Positions 1 to 7,889 of a stretch of DNA of 64,000 nucleotides are shown here, one piece after another. A model generated the notes under the pieces. That model was not told where the DNA came from, did no database searches, and saw only the letters and a program-made list of their open reading frames with translations. Origin of the DNA: Gemmatimonadota bacterium (GTDB lineage Bacteria; Gemmatimonadota; Gemmatimonadetes; Gemmatimonadales; Gemmatimonadaceae); contig JADJNZ010000007.1 in the NCBI GenBank assembly GCA_016714015.1, positions 62,001 to 126,000 on the forward strand, written 5' to 3'. Both the position numbers and the translations under genes were made by a program. Within the stretch, counting starts at the first letter, position 1; the number at the start of each line of letters is the position of its first letter.

Positions 1-444
1 GAGACGACGCTCGCGCTCGCGGAGCACGGGAACATCTGCGGCGTGAAGGAGGCCTCGGGCGACCTCGGGCAGATCGACGAGATCCTCCGGCACCGGCCTG
101 CGGGCTTCGCCGTGCTCTCCGGTGACGACGGGCTCACCCTCGGCGTGATGGCCTCGGGCGGCGACGGCGTCATCTCGGTGATCTCCAACGCCGCGCCGCG
201 CGCGTGCGCGCGGCTCGTCGACGCGGCCGCCCGCGGCGACTTCGCCGGGGCTCGAGAGATCCACCATCGTCTCGCCCCGCTGGTCGATGCGGCGTTCGTC
301 GAGTCGAACCCGATCCCCATCAAGGCCGCGCTCGCCCTCATGGGACGCTGCCGGAACCAGCTGCGCCTGCCGCTCGTCCCGCTCGACGCGCGGCACGAGC
401 CGGCGCTGCGCGCCGCGCTCGCGACGGCCGGGGTGGCGACGTGA
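1..444 (+). CDS. dapA: 4-hydroxy-tetrahydrodipicolinate synthase, 3' part
   Basis: Cytoplasmic lyase that condenses pyruvate with aspartate semialdehyde, the first committed step toward diaminopimelate and lysine. The frame is open from base 1, so the start lies outside the window; 147 codons remain, about half of the usual ~290. The segment GVKEASGD carries the pyruvate-binding Schiff-base lysine (codon 16, bases 46-48). The later GGDGVISVISN and ESNPIPIKAAL stretches are typical of the family's C-terminal half. The stop overlaps the dapD start (GTGA), so the two are probably translationally coupled. Identification is secure; only the N-terminal half is unseen. Confidence 0.95.
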   Translation, partial: ETTLALAEHGNICGVKEASGDLGQIDEILRHRPAGFAVLSGDDGLTLGVMASGGDGVISVISNAAPRACARLVDAAARGDFAGAREIHHRLAPLVDAAFVESNPIPIKAALALMGRCRNQLRLPLVPLDARHEPALRAALATAGVAT

Positions 445-1301
445 ACGCGCCGACGCCCGATGCCACGGCGCTCGAAGCCGAGGTCGAACGGCTCTTCGCG
501 CTTCCCGCGGACCGGATGCCCGCCGGAGCGGAGGAGGTCGTCGGGCAGCTGCTCGACGCGCTCGAGTCGGGCAGCCTGCGCGCGGCGATCCGTCGCGCGG
601 ACGGCGCGTGGCACGCGGTGCCATGGGTGAAGCGCGGCATCCTGCTCGGGTTCCGCGTCGGCCGCATCGTCGAGCATCCCGCCGACGGCACGCCGTTCCG
701 GTTCTTCGACAAGCACACGTATCCGACGCGACCGCTCACGCTCGCCGATGGCGTTCGCGTCGTGCCCGGCGGCTCGTCGGTCCGCCGCGGTGCCCATCTC
801 GCCGCCGGCGTGGTCTGCATGCCGCCGATGTTCGTCAACGTGGGCGCGTGGGTCGGTGCGGGCACGATGATCGATTCGCACGCGCTGGTGGGGTCGTGTG
901 CGCAGGTCGGCGCACGCGTGCATCTGAGCGCGGCGGCCCAGATCGGCGGCGTGCTCGAGCCCGTCAACGCGTCGCCGGTCGTCATCGAGGACGATGTCAC
1001 GGTCGGCGGGAACTGCGGCGTCTACGAAGGGACGGTGGTGCGCGAGAAGGCCGTGCTCGGTGCCGGCGTGATCCTCACGCGCGGCACGCCGGTGTACGAT
1101 CTCGTGCGCGAGACCGTGCATCGCGGCACCGCCGAGCGGCCGCTCGAGATCCCCGCCGGCGCGGTCGTGGTGCCCGGCGCGCGCGCGGTCAAGCACGGGT
1201 TCGGCGCGGCGGAGGGGCTCTCGCTGCAGACGCCGATCATCGTGAAGTACCGTGACGAACGGACCGACCTCGCGACCGCGCTCGAGGGCTGGCTCCGATG
1301 A
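441..1301 (+). CDS. dapD: 2,3,4,5-tetrahydropyridine-2,6-dicarboxylate N-succinyltransferase
   Basis: Transfers a succinyl group from succinyl-CoA to tetrahydrodipicolinate in the succinylase branch of lysine/DAP synthesis. The frame extends upstream, but GTG at 441 is chosen because it forms a GTGA overlap with dapA and gives 286 residues (family about 275). The C-terminal half is a left-handed beta-helix of hexapeptide repeats (for example VGAGTMIDSHALVGS, then GGNCGVYEGTVV), the fold that makes the trimer active sites. The adjacent dapA supports the pathway call; lysA, the last step of the pathway, lies far away at 40715. No odd features. Confidence 0.95.
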   Translation: MNAPTPDATALEAEVERLFALPADRMPAGAEEVVGQLLDALESGSLRAAIRRADGAWHAVPWVKRGILLGFRVGRIVEHPADGTPFRFFDKHTYPTRPLTLADGVRVVPGGSSVRRGAHLAAGVVCMPPMFVNVGAWVGAGTMIDSHALVGSCAQVGARVHLSAAAQIGGVLEPVNASPVVIEDDVTVGGNCGVYEGTVVREKAVLGAGVILTRGTPVYDLVRETVHRGTAERPLEIPAGAVVVPGARAVKHGFGAAEGLSLQTPIIVKYRDERTDLATALEGWLR

Positions 1302-1326
1302 GCGGGTCCCGCCGTCCCGGCACTCG

Positions 1327-2580
1327 ATGACGACGCTCCGCGTTCCCGGCGACAAGTCGATCTCGCATCGTGCGCTCATGCTCGCGGCGCTCGGACGCGG
1401 GACCTCGCGCGTCCGCGGACTGCTCCGCTCGGCCGACGTGCGCTCGACCGCGGGTGTGCTCCGCGCGCTCGGAGTGGCGATCCCCGACCTCGAGGCGACG
1501 GAACTCGTCATCGCGGGCGTGGGACTGCGCGGTCTTCGCGCGCCCACCATCGCGCTCGACTGCGGCAACAGCGGAACGACCACGCGGCTGATGGCTGGCG
1601 TCGTGGCCGGCGCGGGGATCTCGGCGCGCTTCGAAGGAGACGCGAGCCTGAGTGCGCGCCCGATGCGCCGGATCGCCGCGCCTGTGGAGTCGATGGGTGC
1701 GCGGGTGGAGCTGCCGTCGCACGGCGGGCTGCCGATGACGGTGCAGGGCGGTGTCCTGCGGGGCATCACCTGGCACGCGGAGGTGGCCAGCGCGCAGGTG
1801 AAGAGCGCGATCCTCCTCGCCGGACTCGTGGCGAACGTGCCGGTGGAGGTGCACGAGCCGGCCGCGACGCGCGACCATACCGAGCGGATGCTGCGCGCGC
1901 GCGGCGTCGACGTGCGCGTGGAGGGGCTCGACGTCGTGCTCCTGCCGTCCGCGCGGCTCGAGGCCGCTGACATGGACGTGCCGGGCGATCCCTCGAGCGC
2001 CGCCTTCTTCGCGGGGCTCGCCGCGCTCGGTGGCACCGCGGCGGTCTCGATGGAGAACGTAGGCGTCAATCCGGGCCGCACCGGTGCCTTCCAGGTGCTG
2101 CGCCGCATGGGCGCATCGGTCCAATTCGAAGGCGTGATGGAGCAGGGGGGCGAGCCCGTGGCCACGGTCGTGGCCGGGCCGGGCGTGCTCCGAGGCACCC
2201 GCATCACGCCCGACGAGGTCCCGTCCCTCATCGACGAGTTGCCCTTGCTCGCGTGTGTTGCGGCGCGCGCGGAGGGCGAGACCCGCGTCACCGGCGCCGG
2301 GGAGCTCCGCGTGAAGGAGAGTGACCGGATCGCGGCGGTCGTCGCCAACCTGCGCGCGATCGGCGCGGAGGCCGAGGAGCTCCCTGACGGGTTCGTGGTC
2401 CGCGGGAGCGACCGGCCACTCGCGGGCCGCGTCATCACCCATGGCGACCATCGGATCGCCATGGCGTTCGGCGTCCTCGGCGCCGTCGCGGGCAACGCGA
2501 TCACCCTCGATGACCCATCGTGCGTCGATGTCTCGTACCCTACCTTCTGGGATGACCTCGCCCGTGTCCGACTCGGCTGA
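1327..2580 (+). CDS. aroA: 3-phosphoshikimate 1-carboxyvinyltransferase (EPSP synthase)
   Basis: Joins phosphoenolpyruvate to shikimate-3-phosphate in chorismate synthesis. ATG 1327 is preferred over an in-frame upstream start at 1252 because it begins directly with the conserved VPGDKSISHR motif and lies 25 bases after dapD; the product is 417 residues. Visible motifs: substrate lysine K10 in DKSISHR, CGNSGTTTR at residues 79-87, GDPSSAAFF, the catalytic-region DEVPSLIDELP (296-306), and KESDR from K330. The GNSGTT form of the PEP-binding loop is the one seen in class II-like enzymes rather than GNAGTA of enterobacteria. Expected cytoplasmic monomer. Confidence 0.96.
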   Translation: MTTLRVPGDKSISHRALMLAALGRGTSRVRGLLRSADVRSTAGVLRALGVAIPDLEATELVIAGVGLRGLRAPTIALDCGNSGTTTRLMAGVVAGAGISARFEGDASLSARPMRRIAAPVESMGARVELPSHGGLPMTVQGGVLRGITWHAEVASAQVKSAILLAGLVANVPVEVHEPAATRDHTERMLRARGVDVRVEGLDVVLLPSARLEAADMDVPGDPSSAAFFAGLAALGGTAAVSMENVGVNPGRTGAFQVLRRMGASVQFEGVMEQGGEPVATVVAGPGVLRGTRITPDEVPSLIDELPLLACVAARAEGETRVTGAGELRVKESDRIAAVVANLRAIGAEAEELPDGFVVRGSDRPLAGRVITHGDHRIAMAFGVLGAVAGNAITLDDPSCVDVSYPTFWDDLARVRLG

Positions 2581-3253
2581 GCGCCGCCGCCCCCTCGTCG
2601 TCGCGATCGACGGCCCCGCCGCGTCGGGGAAATCGAGTACCGCGAAGTGGGTCGCGCGCGAGCTCGGCTTCCGCCACGTGGATTCGGGCGCGCTGTACCG
2701 CGCCGCGACGGCGGCGATGCTCCGCCGGGAGCCGGAGAGCGCGCGCTGGACCGAGGCTGGCGTGCTGGCCGCGGCTGCGGCGGTCTCGCTCGAGCCGGGG
2801 GAGACGACCTTCCATGCGCACCTCGACGGTACGGCGGCCGAGGAGGAGCTTCGGGGTGGGGAGGTGACCTCGCGGGTCTCGCTCGTGGCGAAGATGCCGG
2901 CCATTCGTGGCTGGGTGAACGAGATGGTGCGGCAGGCGGCGGAGGGGAGCCCGGTGGTCGTGGACGGCCGGGACATGGGGACCGCGGTCTTCCCGAAGGC
3001 GCGGGTGAAGGTCTTCCTGGTGGCGGACCCGTTCGAGCGGGCCCGGCGGCGGCTCATCCAGCGGCTGGAGCGGCATCCCTCCGACGACGAGGTCGCGGAG
3101 GAGGTGGACGCGCTGGTGCAGCGGGACGCGAAGGACGAGGCGCAGACGGTGCAGGCGGCGGACGCGGTACTGATCGACACGACCTACCTGACGCAGGAAG
3201 AGCAGGTGGACCGGATCGTGTCGCTGGCGAAGCGGGCCCAGCGCCAGGGGTAA
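2552..3253 (+). CDS. cmk: cytidylate (CMP/dCMP) kinase
   Basis: Phosphorylates CMP and dCMP with ATP. ATG 2552 lies inside the aroA 3' end (29-base overlap); GTG 2564 is an alternative that removes only four residues. The 233-residue product (family about 225) has the P-loop GPAASGKSS at residues 21-29, the LGFRHVDSGALYRA segment, and VDGRDMGTAVFP, where the usual DGRDIGT has methionine. The LID region ERARRRL follows. The cmk-rpsA order is common in bacteria. Translation is probably coupled to aroA; rpsA downstream has its own promoter. Confidence 0.95.
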   Translation: MTSPVSDSAERRRPLVVAIDGPAASGKSSTAKWVARELGFRHVDSGALYRAATAAMLRREPESARWTEAGVLAAAAAVSLEPGETTFHAHLDGTAAEEELRGGEVTSRVSLVAKMPAIRGWVNEMVRQAAEGSPVVVDGRDMGTAVFPKARVKVFLVADPFERARRRLIQRLERHPSDDEVAEEVDALVQRDAKDEAQTVQAADAVLIDTTYLTQEEQVDRIVSLAKRAQRQG

Positions 3254-3292
3254 CGGGCCAGGGGCGGGGCGGGGGCGCAACCCCTTGCGGGA

Positions 3293-3321
3293 TTGACCCT
3301 TAGGTGCGGACCACCTAACAT
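3293..3321 (+). promoter_or_regulatory. rpsA promoter with an internal dyad
   Basis: A -35 TTGACC (3293-3298), a 17-base spacer and a -10 TAACAT (3316-3321) form a good sigma-70-type promoter about 110 bases before rpsA. A near-complete palindrome, TTAGGTGCGGACCACCTAA (3300-3318, 7-base arms around 5 bases), fills the spacer and overlaps the -10. That is where a repressor would act. No regulator is identified. Confidence 0.7.
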
Positions 3322-3432
3322 TCAAGGCTCCCGAACTCCGGTCTCGCCGGCGTGCGGTCGCCGTTCCGCTCCCTCACCCTTCCCTGCATCCTCGCTCGCG
3401 GCGAGCCGATCATTCCGCGATATGGATCCCAC

Positions 3433-5220
3433 ATGACCACAGCCGAAGAGACGCTGTCGCCGGAGATGATCGCGCGTCAGAAGCGCGACGCCCAGAAGGC
3501 GCAGCTCCGCCCGCTCGCCAACCGCCGCCCCGAGCTCTACGACGAGGATGAACTCTCGTCGGACGAGTTCGATGCGATGATGGATATGTACAACGGCACG
3601 CTCGCCTCGATCGAAGAGGGCGAGATCGTGAAGTCGACGGTCCTCGAGATCCGCGAGAACCTCGTGGTCCTCGACATCGGGTTCAAGTCCGAAGGGACGA
3701 TCCCGCTCGAGGAGTTCAAGGACATGCCCGACCTCAAGCCGGGTGACCAGGTCGAGGTCCTCCTCGAGCATCTCGAGGACAGCGAAGGCTCGGTCGTCCT
3801 GTCGAAGAAGAAGGCCGACTTCATGCGCGTGTGGGAGCGGATCCGCGTCGCGTACGAGTCCGACCAGCCGGTGGAAGGCGTGCTCGTCAAGAAGATCAAG
3901 GGTGGCGTGGTCGTCGACCTCATGGGCGTCGACGCGTTCCTCCCGGGTTCGCAGATCGCGCTCCGTCGCGTCCCGAACATCGACGAGCTGCTCGGCCAGA
4001 AGTACGAGTTCAAGATCATCAAGCTCAACAAGCGCCGCCGCAACATCGTCGTCTCGCGCCGCGTGATCCTCGAGACCGAGCGGGCCGGCAAGCGCGAGAA
4101 GCTCATGAAGGAGCTGGCGAAGGACCAGGTGCGGAAGGGCGTCGTCAAGAACATCACCGACTTCGGGGCGTTCATCGACCTCGGCGGCGTCGACGGCCTC
4201 CTCCACATCACCGACATGTCGTGGGGCCGCATCTCGCATCCGAGCGAGATGGTCCAGATCGGCATGGAGCTCGAGGTCAAGGTCCTGGACATCGATTGGG
4301 AGCGCGAGCGCATCTCGCTCGGCCTCAAGCAGCTCCAGGCGTACCCGTGGAAGGACGTCGCCGACAAGTACCCGGTCGGCACGCGCGTCAACGGCAAGGT
4401 CGTCTCGATCACCAACTACGGCGCGTTCATCGAGCTGCAGCCGGGCATCGAGGGTCTCGTCCACATCTCCGAGATGAGCTGGACGCGCAACGTCCGCCAT
4501 CCCTCGAAGCTCGTCAGCATCGGCGAAGCGATCGAGGCGGTGGTGCTCAAGGTCGATCCGGCCGAGGAGAAGATCTCGCTCGGCATGAAGCAGACCGAGC
4601 AGGATCCGTGGATGGTGCTGCCGCTCAAGTACCCGGTCGGCACGCGCCTCTCCGGCAAGGTCCGCAACCTCACGTCGTTCGGCGCGTTCGTCGAGATCGA
4701 GCCGGGCATCGACGGCCTCATCCACATCTCCGACATGTCGTGGACGAAGCGCGTCCAGCACCCGTCGGAGGTCGTGAAGAAGGGTGACTCGGTGGACGTG
4801 GTGATCCTCAACATCGACAGCGACAACAAGCGCATCTCGCTCGGCCTGAAGCAGGCCACCGAGGATCCGTGGCTCCGGATCGGCGAGACCTATCCGGTCG
4901 GCACCGAGCTCCCGGGCAAGGTCGCGCGCCTGATGGACAAGGGCGTCGTCGTCGACGTCGGCAACGACATCGAGGGCTTCGTCCCGATCTCGCACCTCAA
5001 CACGACGGGCGCGCAGATCGCGAGCCCGGCGGACGTGGCGTGGGAAGGGATGGCGATCAACGTCCGCATCCTCGAGGTGGATCCGATCCACCGTCGCATC
5101 GTGCTCGGCGTGGTGGACATCCCGGCGGGGCAGGAGCGCCCGGCGGAGCCGTCCAAGGTCCACACCGAGGACGAGGTGGTCGAGGTGCCGGCCGATCTCG
5201 ATCCCGACATGGAAGGCTGA
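3433..5220 (+). CDS. rpsA: 30S ribosomal protein S1
   Basis: mRNA-binding ribosomal protein used in initiation on structured or SD-poor messages. ATG 3433 is chosen; the upstream in-frame extension to 3352 lies between promoter and gene and has no S1 character. The 595 residues contain six S1 domains, starting near residues 62, 146, 235, 316, 403 and 490. The middle four repeat GxVxxITxFGAFI(D/E)L...GLxHIS(E/D)MSW. This is the full six-domain form of diderm bacteria. No clear Shine-Dalgarno precedes the ATG. A hairpin terminator follows at 5243. Confidence 0.97.
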   Translation: MTTAEETLSPEMIARQKRDAQKAQLRPLANRRPELYDEDELSSDEFDAMMDMYNGTLASIEEGEIVKSTVLEIRENLVVLDIGFKSEGTIPLEEFKDMPDLKPGDQVEVLLEHLEDSEGSVVLSKKKADFMRVWERIRVAYESDQPVEGVLVKKIKGGVVVDLMGVDAFLPGSQIALRRVPNIDELLGQKYEFKIIKLNKRRRNIVVSRRVILETERAGKREKLMKELAKDQVRKGVVKNITDFGAFIDLGGVDGLLHITDMSWGRISHPSEMVQIGMELEVKVLDIDWERERISLGLKQLQAYPWKDVADKYPVGTRVNGKVVSITNYGAFIELQPGIEGLVHISEMSWTRNVRHPSKLVSIGEAIEAVVLKVDPAEEKISLGMKQTEQDPWMVLPLKYPVGTRLSGKVRNLTSFGAFVEIEPGIDGLIHISDMSWTKRVQHPSEVVKKGDSVDVVILNIDSDNKRISLGLKQATEDPWLRIGETYPVGTELPGKVARLMDKGVVVDVGNDIEGFVPISHLNTTGAQIASPADVAWEGMAINVRILEVDPIHRRIVLGVVDIPAGQERPAEPSKVHTEDEVVEVPADLDPDMEG

Positions 5221-5242
5221 GCGCCTGTCGCTCCCTGAAGTG

Positions 5243-5279
5243 CACCGCCCCGGTCGCGCCATGCGCGGCCGGGGCGGTG
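5243..5279 (+). terminator. rpsA terminator hairpin
   Basis: A 15-bp GC-rich stem (5243-5257 with 5265-5279, one G-U pair) encloses a 7-base loop, starting 22 bases after the rpsA stop. There is no real U tract after it, only tcgttg. It could be an intrinsic terminator of the GC-rich type or a 3'-end protecting structure. Confidence 0.75.
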
Positions 5280-5282
5280 TCG

Positions 5283-5311
5283 TTGACGGAGCGCGGACAT
5301 CGCGGGTACTG
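5283..5311 (+). promoter_or_regulatory. promoter of the first lipoprotein gene
   Basis: TTGACG (5283-5288) and GGTACT (5305-5310) or GTACTG (5306-5311) are spaced 16-17 bases apart. The -10 ends 4-5 bases before the ATGATG start at 5316, so the transcript would begin at or next to the start codon. It directly follows the rpsA terminator. The -10 is a weak match. Confidence 0.45.
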
Positions 5312-5315
5312 GGAG

Positions 5316-5801
5316 ATGATGCGACCACATTCTCTACGCCTCGTGGCGGCACTCGCTGCCCTCCTCTCGCTCCCGTCCTGCGCGGACGACACCGGGTTCG
5401 CGCCGGGCGAGATGCTCCCGGTCCTCGTGACCGCGAAGACGGTCGCGGTCGGAGTGCCGATCGACGTCGTGAGCGTGAACCCCGGACATGAGTCGTTCAG
5501 TTACGGGGCCTGCTCGATGGCGGTCGAACGCCGAACGCTCTCGGGCTGGCAGCGATACTGGCCGGCCTTCGGCGGCGCGTGCATCGCCGTCGCGTACGGC
5601 CTTGGCCCGGGGGTGCAGCACACCTTCCGACTGCCGGCGGTCGCGACCGCGGGAGAGTACCGGATCACGTTCGACGTGAAGGAGAGCGACTCGGAGCGGC
5701 TACATCGAGTGCTGTCGGCCGAGTTCGTAGTGCCGCCAGTCCCGGCGGCCTCGCTCGGCTCGGTGGTGCCGGCGAGCGGCGCGTCCGCTCTCCGTCCGTG
5801 A
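5316..5801 (+). CDS. small lipoprotein, paralogue of the next gene
   Basis: Function unknown. The 161-residue product begins with a lipoprotein signal: positively charged start, a hydrophobic run, then lipobox LPSC with Cys22. The mature part looks like a single beta-sandwich: GVPIDVVSVNPG, a Y-x-A-C-S segment, a W...W segment with a second cysteine (likely disulphide), then EYRITFDV and a C-terminal strand EFVV. The next gene has the same layout (Y..x-C-S, second Cys, TYRIRFRV), so the two are tandem paralogues. ATG 5316 and 5319 are adjacent; either may start. Probably anchored in the envelope, facing the periplasm. Confidence 0.75.
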   Translation: MMRPHSLRLVAALAALLSLPSCADDTGFAPGEMLPVLVTAKTVAVGVPIDVVSVNPGHESFSYGACSMAVERRTLSGWQRYWPAFGGACIAVAYGLGPGVQHTFRLPAVATAGEYRITFDVKESDSERLHRVLSAEFVVPPVPAASLGSVVPASGASALRP

Positions 5802-5864
5802 TCGCGGAGCAACTCTCGGGGTAGAAGGGGTGTCCGAATCGGTATCCTCCTCTTGAGCATCCCC

Positions 5865-6293
5865 ATGCGCCCGTCGTTCCGCCGATCCGTCCTCCTGTGC
5901 ACGCTCGCTGCCACCGTCGCCGCGTGCGACTCCGGGCTCGGCCCGGACGACACCCTCGACTCGCCGCTCGTCGAGGTGACGACCACCACCGTCGCCCCCG
6001 GCGCCATCGTGGAGCTCTTGGCGCGCAACGCCTCGGCGACGAGCTGGTACTACAACACCTGCTCGTCACCTCGTCTGCAGCGGCGTGAGGGGGACGCCTG
6101 GATCGATACGCCCGACCCGCTCCTCCTCTGCGCACCCGACCAACTGCGGCTCGACGGGGGCGAGCAGGTGACCATCGGCGTCGGCGTCCCGGCGGGGGTC
6201 GTGGCCGGCACGTACCGCATCCGGTTCCGCGTCGCGCGCCGGGACGGGGTCGAGGTCTCGCCGTCGACGAACACGTTCACCGTGGCCCCGTAG
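5865..6293 (+). CDS. small lipoprotein, second paralogue
   Basis: Function unknown; 142 residues from ATG 5865 (an in-frame TTG at 5853 is less likely). The signal peptide ends in lipobox VAAC with Cys21. The mature region has the same order of elements as the gene before it: a VEVTTTTVAPGAIVELLARN strand pair, WYYNTCSS, a second cysteine in LLLCAPD, then TYRIRFRVARRDG and a final FTV strand. Sequence identity to the upstream copy is low but the cysteine and tyrosine framework is kept, so the duplication is old. It resembles a single Ig-like domain. Confidence 0.75.
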   Translation: MRPSFRRSVLLCTLAATVAACDSGLGPDDTLDSPLVEVTTTTVAPGAIVELLARNASATSWYYNTCSSPRLQRREGDAWIDTPDPLLLCAPDQLRLDGGEQVTIGVGVPAGVVAGTYRIRFRVARRDGVEVSPSTNTFTVAP

Positions 6294-6301
6294 CCCGACG
6301 G

Positions 6302-6331
6302 CTGTCAGGGGTGGCGGGCCCCGGCTAGGTT
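6302..6331 (+). promoter_or_regulatory. promoter of the acyl-CoA carboxylase operon
   Basis: CTGTCA (6302-6307), an 18-base spacer and TAGGTT (6326-6331) precede ATG 6339 by only 7 bases. Transcription would therefore start at the A of ATG or one base from it. The -10 resembles those of dusB (TAGCTT) and ptsN (TAGTTT), which have the same 6-7-base distance to the start codon. Confidence 0.5.
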
Positions 6332-6338
6332 TCCCGCC

Positions 6339-7889
6339 ATGTCCATGCGCGAGAAACTGGAACTCCTCGAGCGCCGCCGCGCCGAGTCGGAGCTCGGCGG
6401 CGGCGCCGAGCGCGTGAAGGCCCAGCACGCCAAGGGGAAGCTCTCCGCCCGCGAGCGGCTCGACGTCCTCCTTGACGAGGGGACCTTCGTCGAACTCGAC
6501 CGCTTCGTCACGCACCGCTCCTCCGATTTCGGGCTCGACCAGCAGCGGCCTTACGGTGACGGCGTCGTCACCGGCTACGGTCGCATCGGCGGCCGCCTCG
6601 TCTACGTCTTCTCGCAGGACTTCACCGTCTTCGGCGGGTCGCTCTCCGAGGCGCACGCCTCCAAGATCTGCAAGGTGATGGACCTGGCCGTGCAGAACGG
6701 CGCCCCGATGATCGGCCTCAATGATTCGGGTGGCGCGCGCATCCAGGAGGGGGTCGTCTCGCTCGGCGGCTACGCCGACATCTTCCTGCGCAACACGCTG
6801 GCCTCGGGCGTCATCCCGCAGATCTCGGCGATCCTCGGCCCCTGCGCCGGGGGCGCGGTGTATTCGCCGGCGATCACCGACTTCGTGTACATGGTGCAGG
6901 GGACGTCGTACATGTTCGTGACCGGTCCCAACGTCGTGAAGACGGTCACGCACGAGGACGTCACGATGGAGGCCCTCGGCGGCGCCGGCCCGCATGGCGC
7001 GACCTCGGGCGTCTCCCACTTCACCATGCGGTCCGAGCTCGAGTGCCTCGACGGGATCCGCCAGCTGCTCCGCTTCATCCCGTCCAACAACGTCGATGAC
7101 GCGCCGCGCGGCCGCGGTGCCGACCCGGCCACGCGGCGCGACGAGGGACTGCTCGACGTCGTCCCGGACAACGCGAATCGCCCGTACGACATGCACGAGG
7201 TGCTGAGGCGCATCGTCGATGACGGGGAGTTCCTCGAGGTACAGCAGGAGTTCGCGCAGAACATCCTCTGCGGCTTCGCGCATCTCGGCGGCCGGTCGGT
7301 CGGCATCGTCGCCAACCAGCCGGCCGTGCTCGCCGGCGTGCTCGACATCGATGCGAGCGTCAAGGCGGCGCGCTTCATCCGGTTCTGCGACGCGTTCAAC
7401 ATCCCGCTCGTGACCTTCGAGGACGTGCCAGGGTTCCTGCCCGGCGTCGCGCAGGAACATGGCGGCATCATCAAGCACGGCGCGAAGCTGCTCTACGCGT
7501 ACTGCGAGGCGACGGTCCCCAAGGTCACGGTGATCACCCGCAAGGCGTACGGCGGCGCGTACGACGTGATGAGCTCCAAGCACATCCGGGGCGACATCAA
7601 CCTCGCGTGGCCCACCGCCGAGATCGCGGTGATGGGGCCCAAGGGCGCCGTCGAGATCCTCTTCAAGAAGGAGATCGCGGATGCGCCAGACCAGCAGGCC
7701 GCGATGGATGCCCGGGTCGCCGAGTACACGGACAAGTTCGCCAACCCGTATGTCGCCGCCGGCCGCGGCTATGTGGACGACATCATCGACCCGCGCGACA
7801 CGCGGCCGCGGCTGATCGACGCGCTCGAGATGTTGCAGCACAAGCGCGTCACGAACCCGCCGAAGAAGCACGGGTGCATCCCCCTGTGA
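6339..7889 (+). CDS. acyl-CoA (propionyl/acetyl-CoA) carboxylase, carboxyltransferase subunit
   Basis: Moves the carboxyl group from carboxybiotin to an acyl-CoA. The 516-residue length and fused N- and C-terminal carboxyltransferase halves are those of PccB/AccD5-type subunits, not AccD (a separate accD is at 35691). Visible landmarks: the GGSLSEAHASKI and NDSGGARIQEGV oxyanion segment, LGPCAGGAVYSPA, and in the C half FEDVPGFLPG, YGGAYDVM and MGPKGAVEI. The first in a run with biotin carboxylase (GTGA overlap) and BCCP, so the complex is encoded together. Propionyl-CoA is the likeliest substrate, by family; the sequence alone does not settle it. Confidence 0.92.
   Translation: MSMREKLELLERRRAESELGGGAERVKAQHAKGKLSARERLDVLLDEGTFVELDRFVTHRSSDFGLDQQRPYGDGVVTGYGRIGGRLVYVFSQDFTVFGGSLSEAHASKICKVMDLAVQNGAPMIGLNDSGGARIQEGVVSLGGYADIFLRNTLASGVIPQISAILGPCAGGAVYSPAITDFVYMVQGTSYMFVTGPNVVKTVTHEDVTMEALGGAGPHGATSGVSHFTMRSELECLDGIRQLLRFIPSNNVDDAPRGRGADPATRRDEGLLDVVPDNANRPYDMHEVLRRIVDDGEFLEVQQEFAQNILCGFAHLGGRSVGIVANQPAVLAGVLDIDASVKAARFIRFCDAFNIPLVTFEDVPGFLPGVAQEHGGIIKHGAKLLYAYCEATVPKVTVITRKAYGGAYDVMSSKHIRGDINLAWPTAEIAVMGPKGAVEILFKKEIADAPDQQAAMDARVAEYTDKFANPYVAAGRGYVDDIIDPRDTRPRLIDALEMLQHKRVTNPPKKHGCIPL

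Noticed and set aside
1237..3325. Long minus-strand frames across aroA and cmk
   Set aside because: They are Arg/Ala/Ser-rich shadows of two well-supported genes and cross the rpsA promoter.
3322..5352. A 676-codon minus-strand frame opposite rpsA
   Set aside because: Its periodic Asp/Leu/Val composition is the antisense of the six repeated S1 domains.
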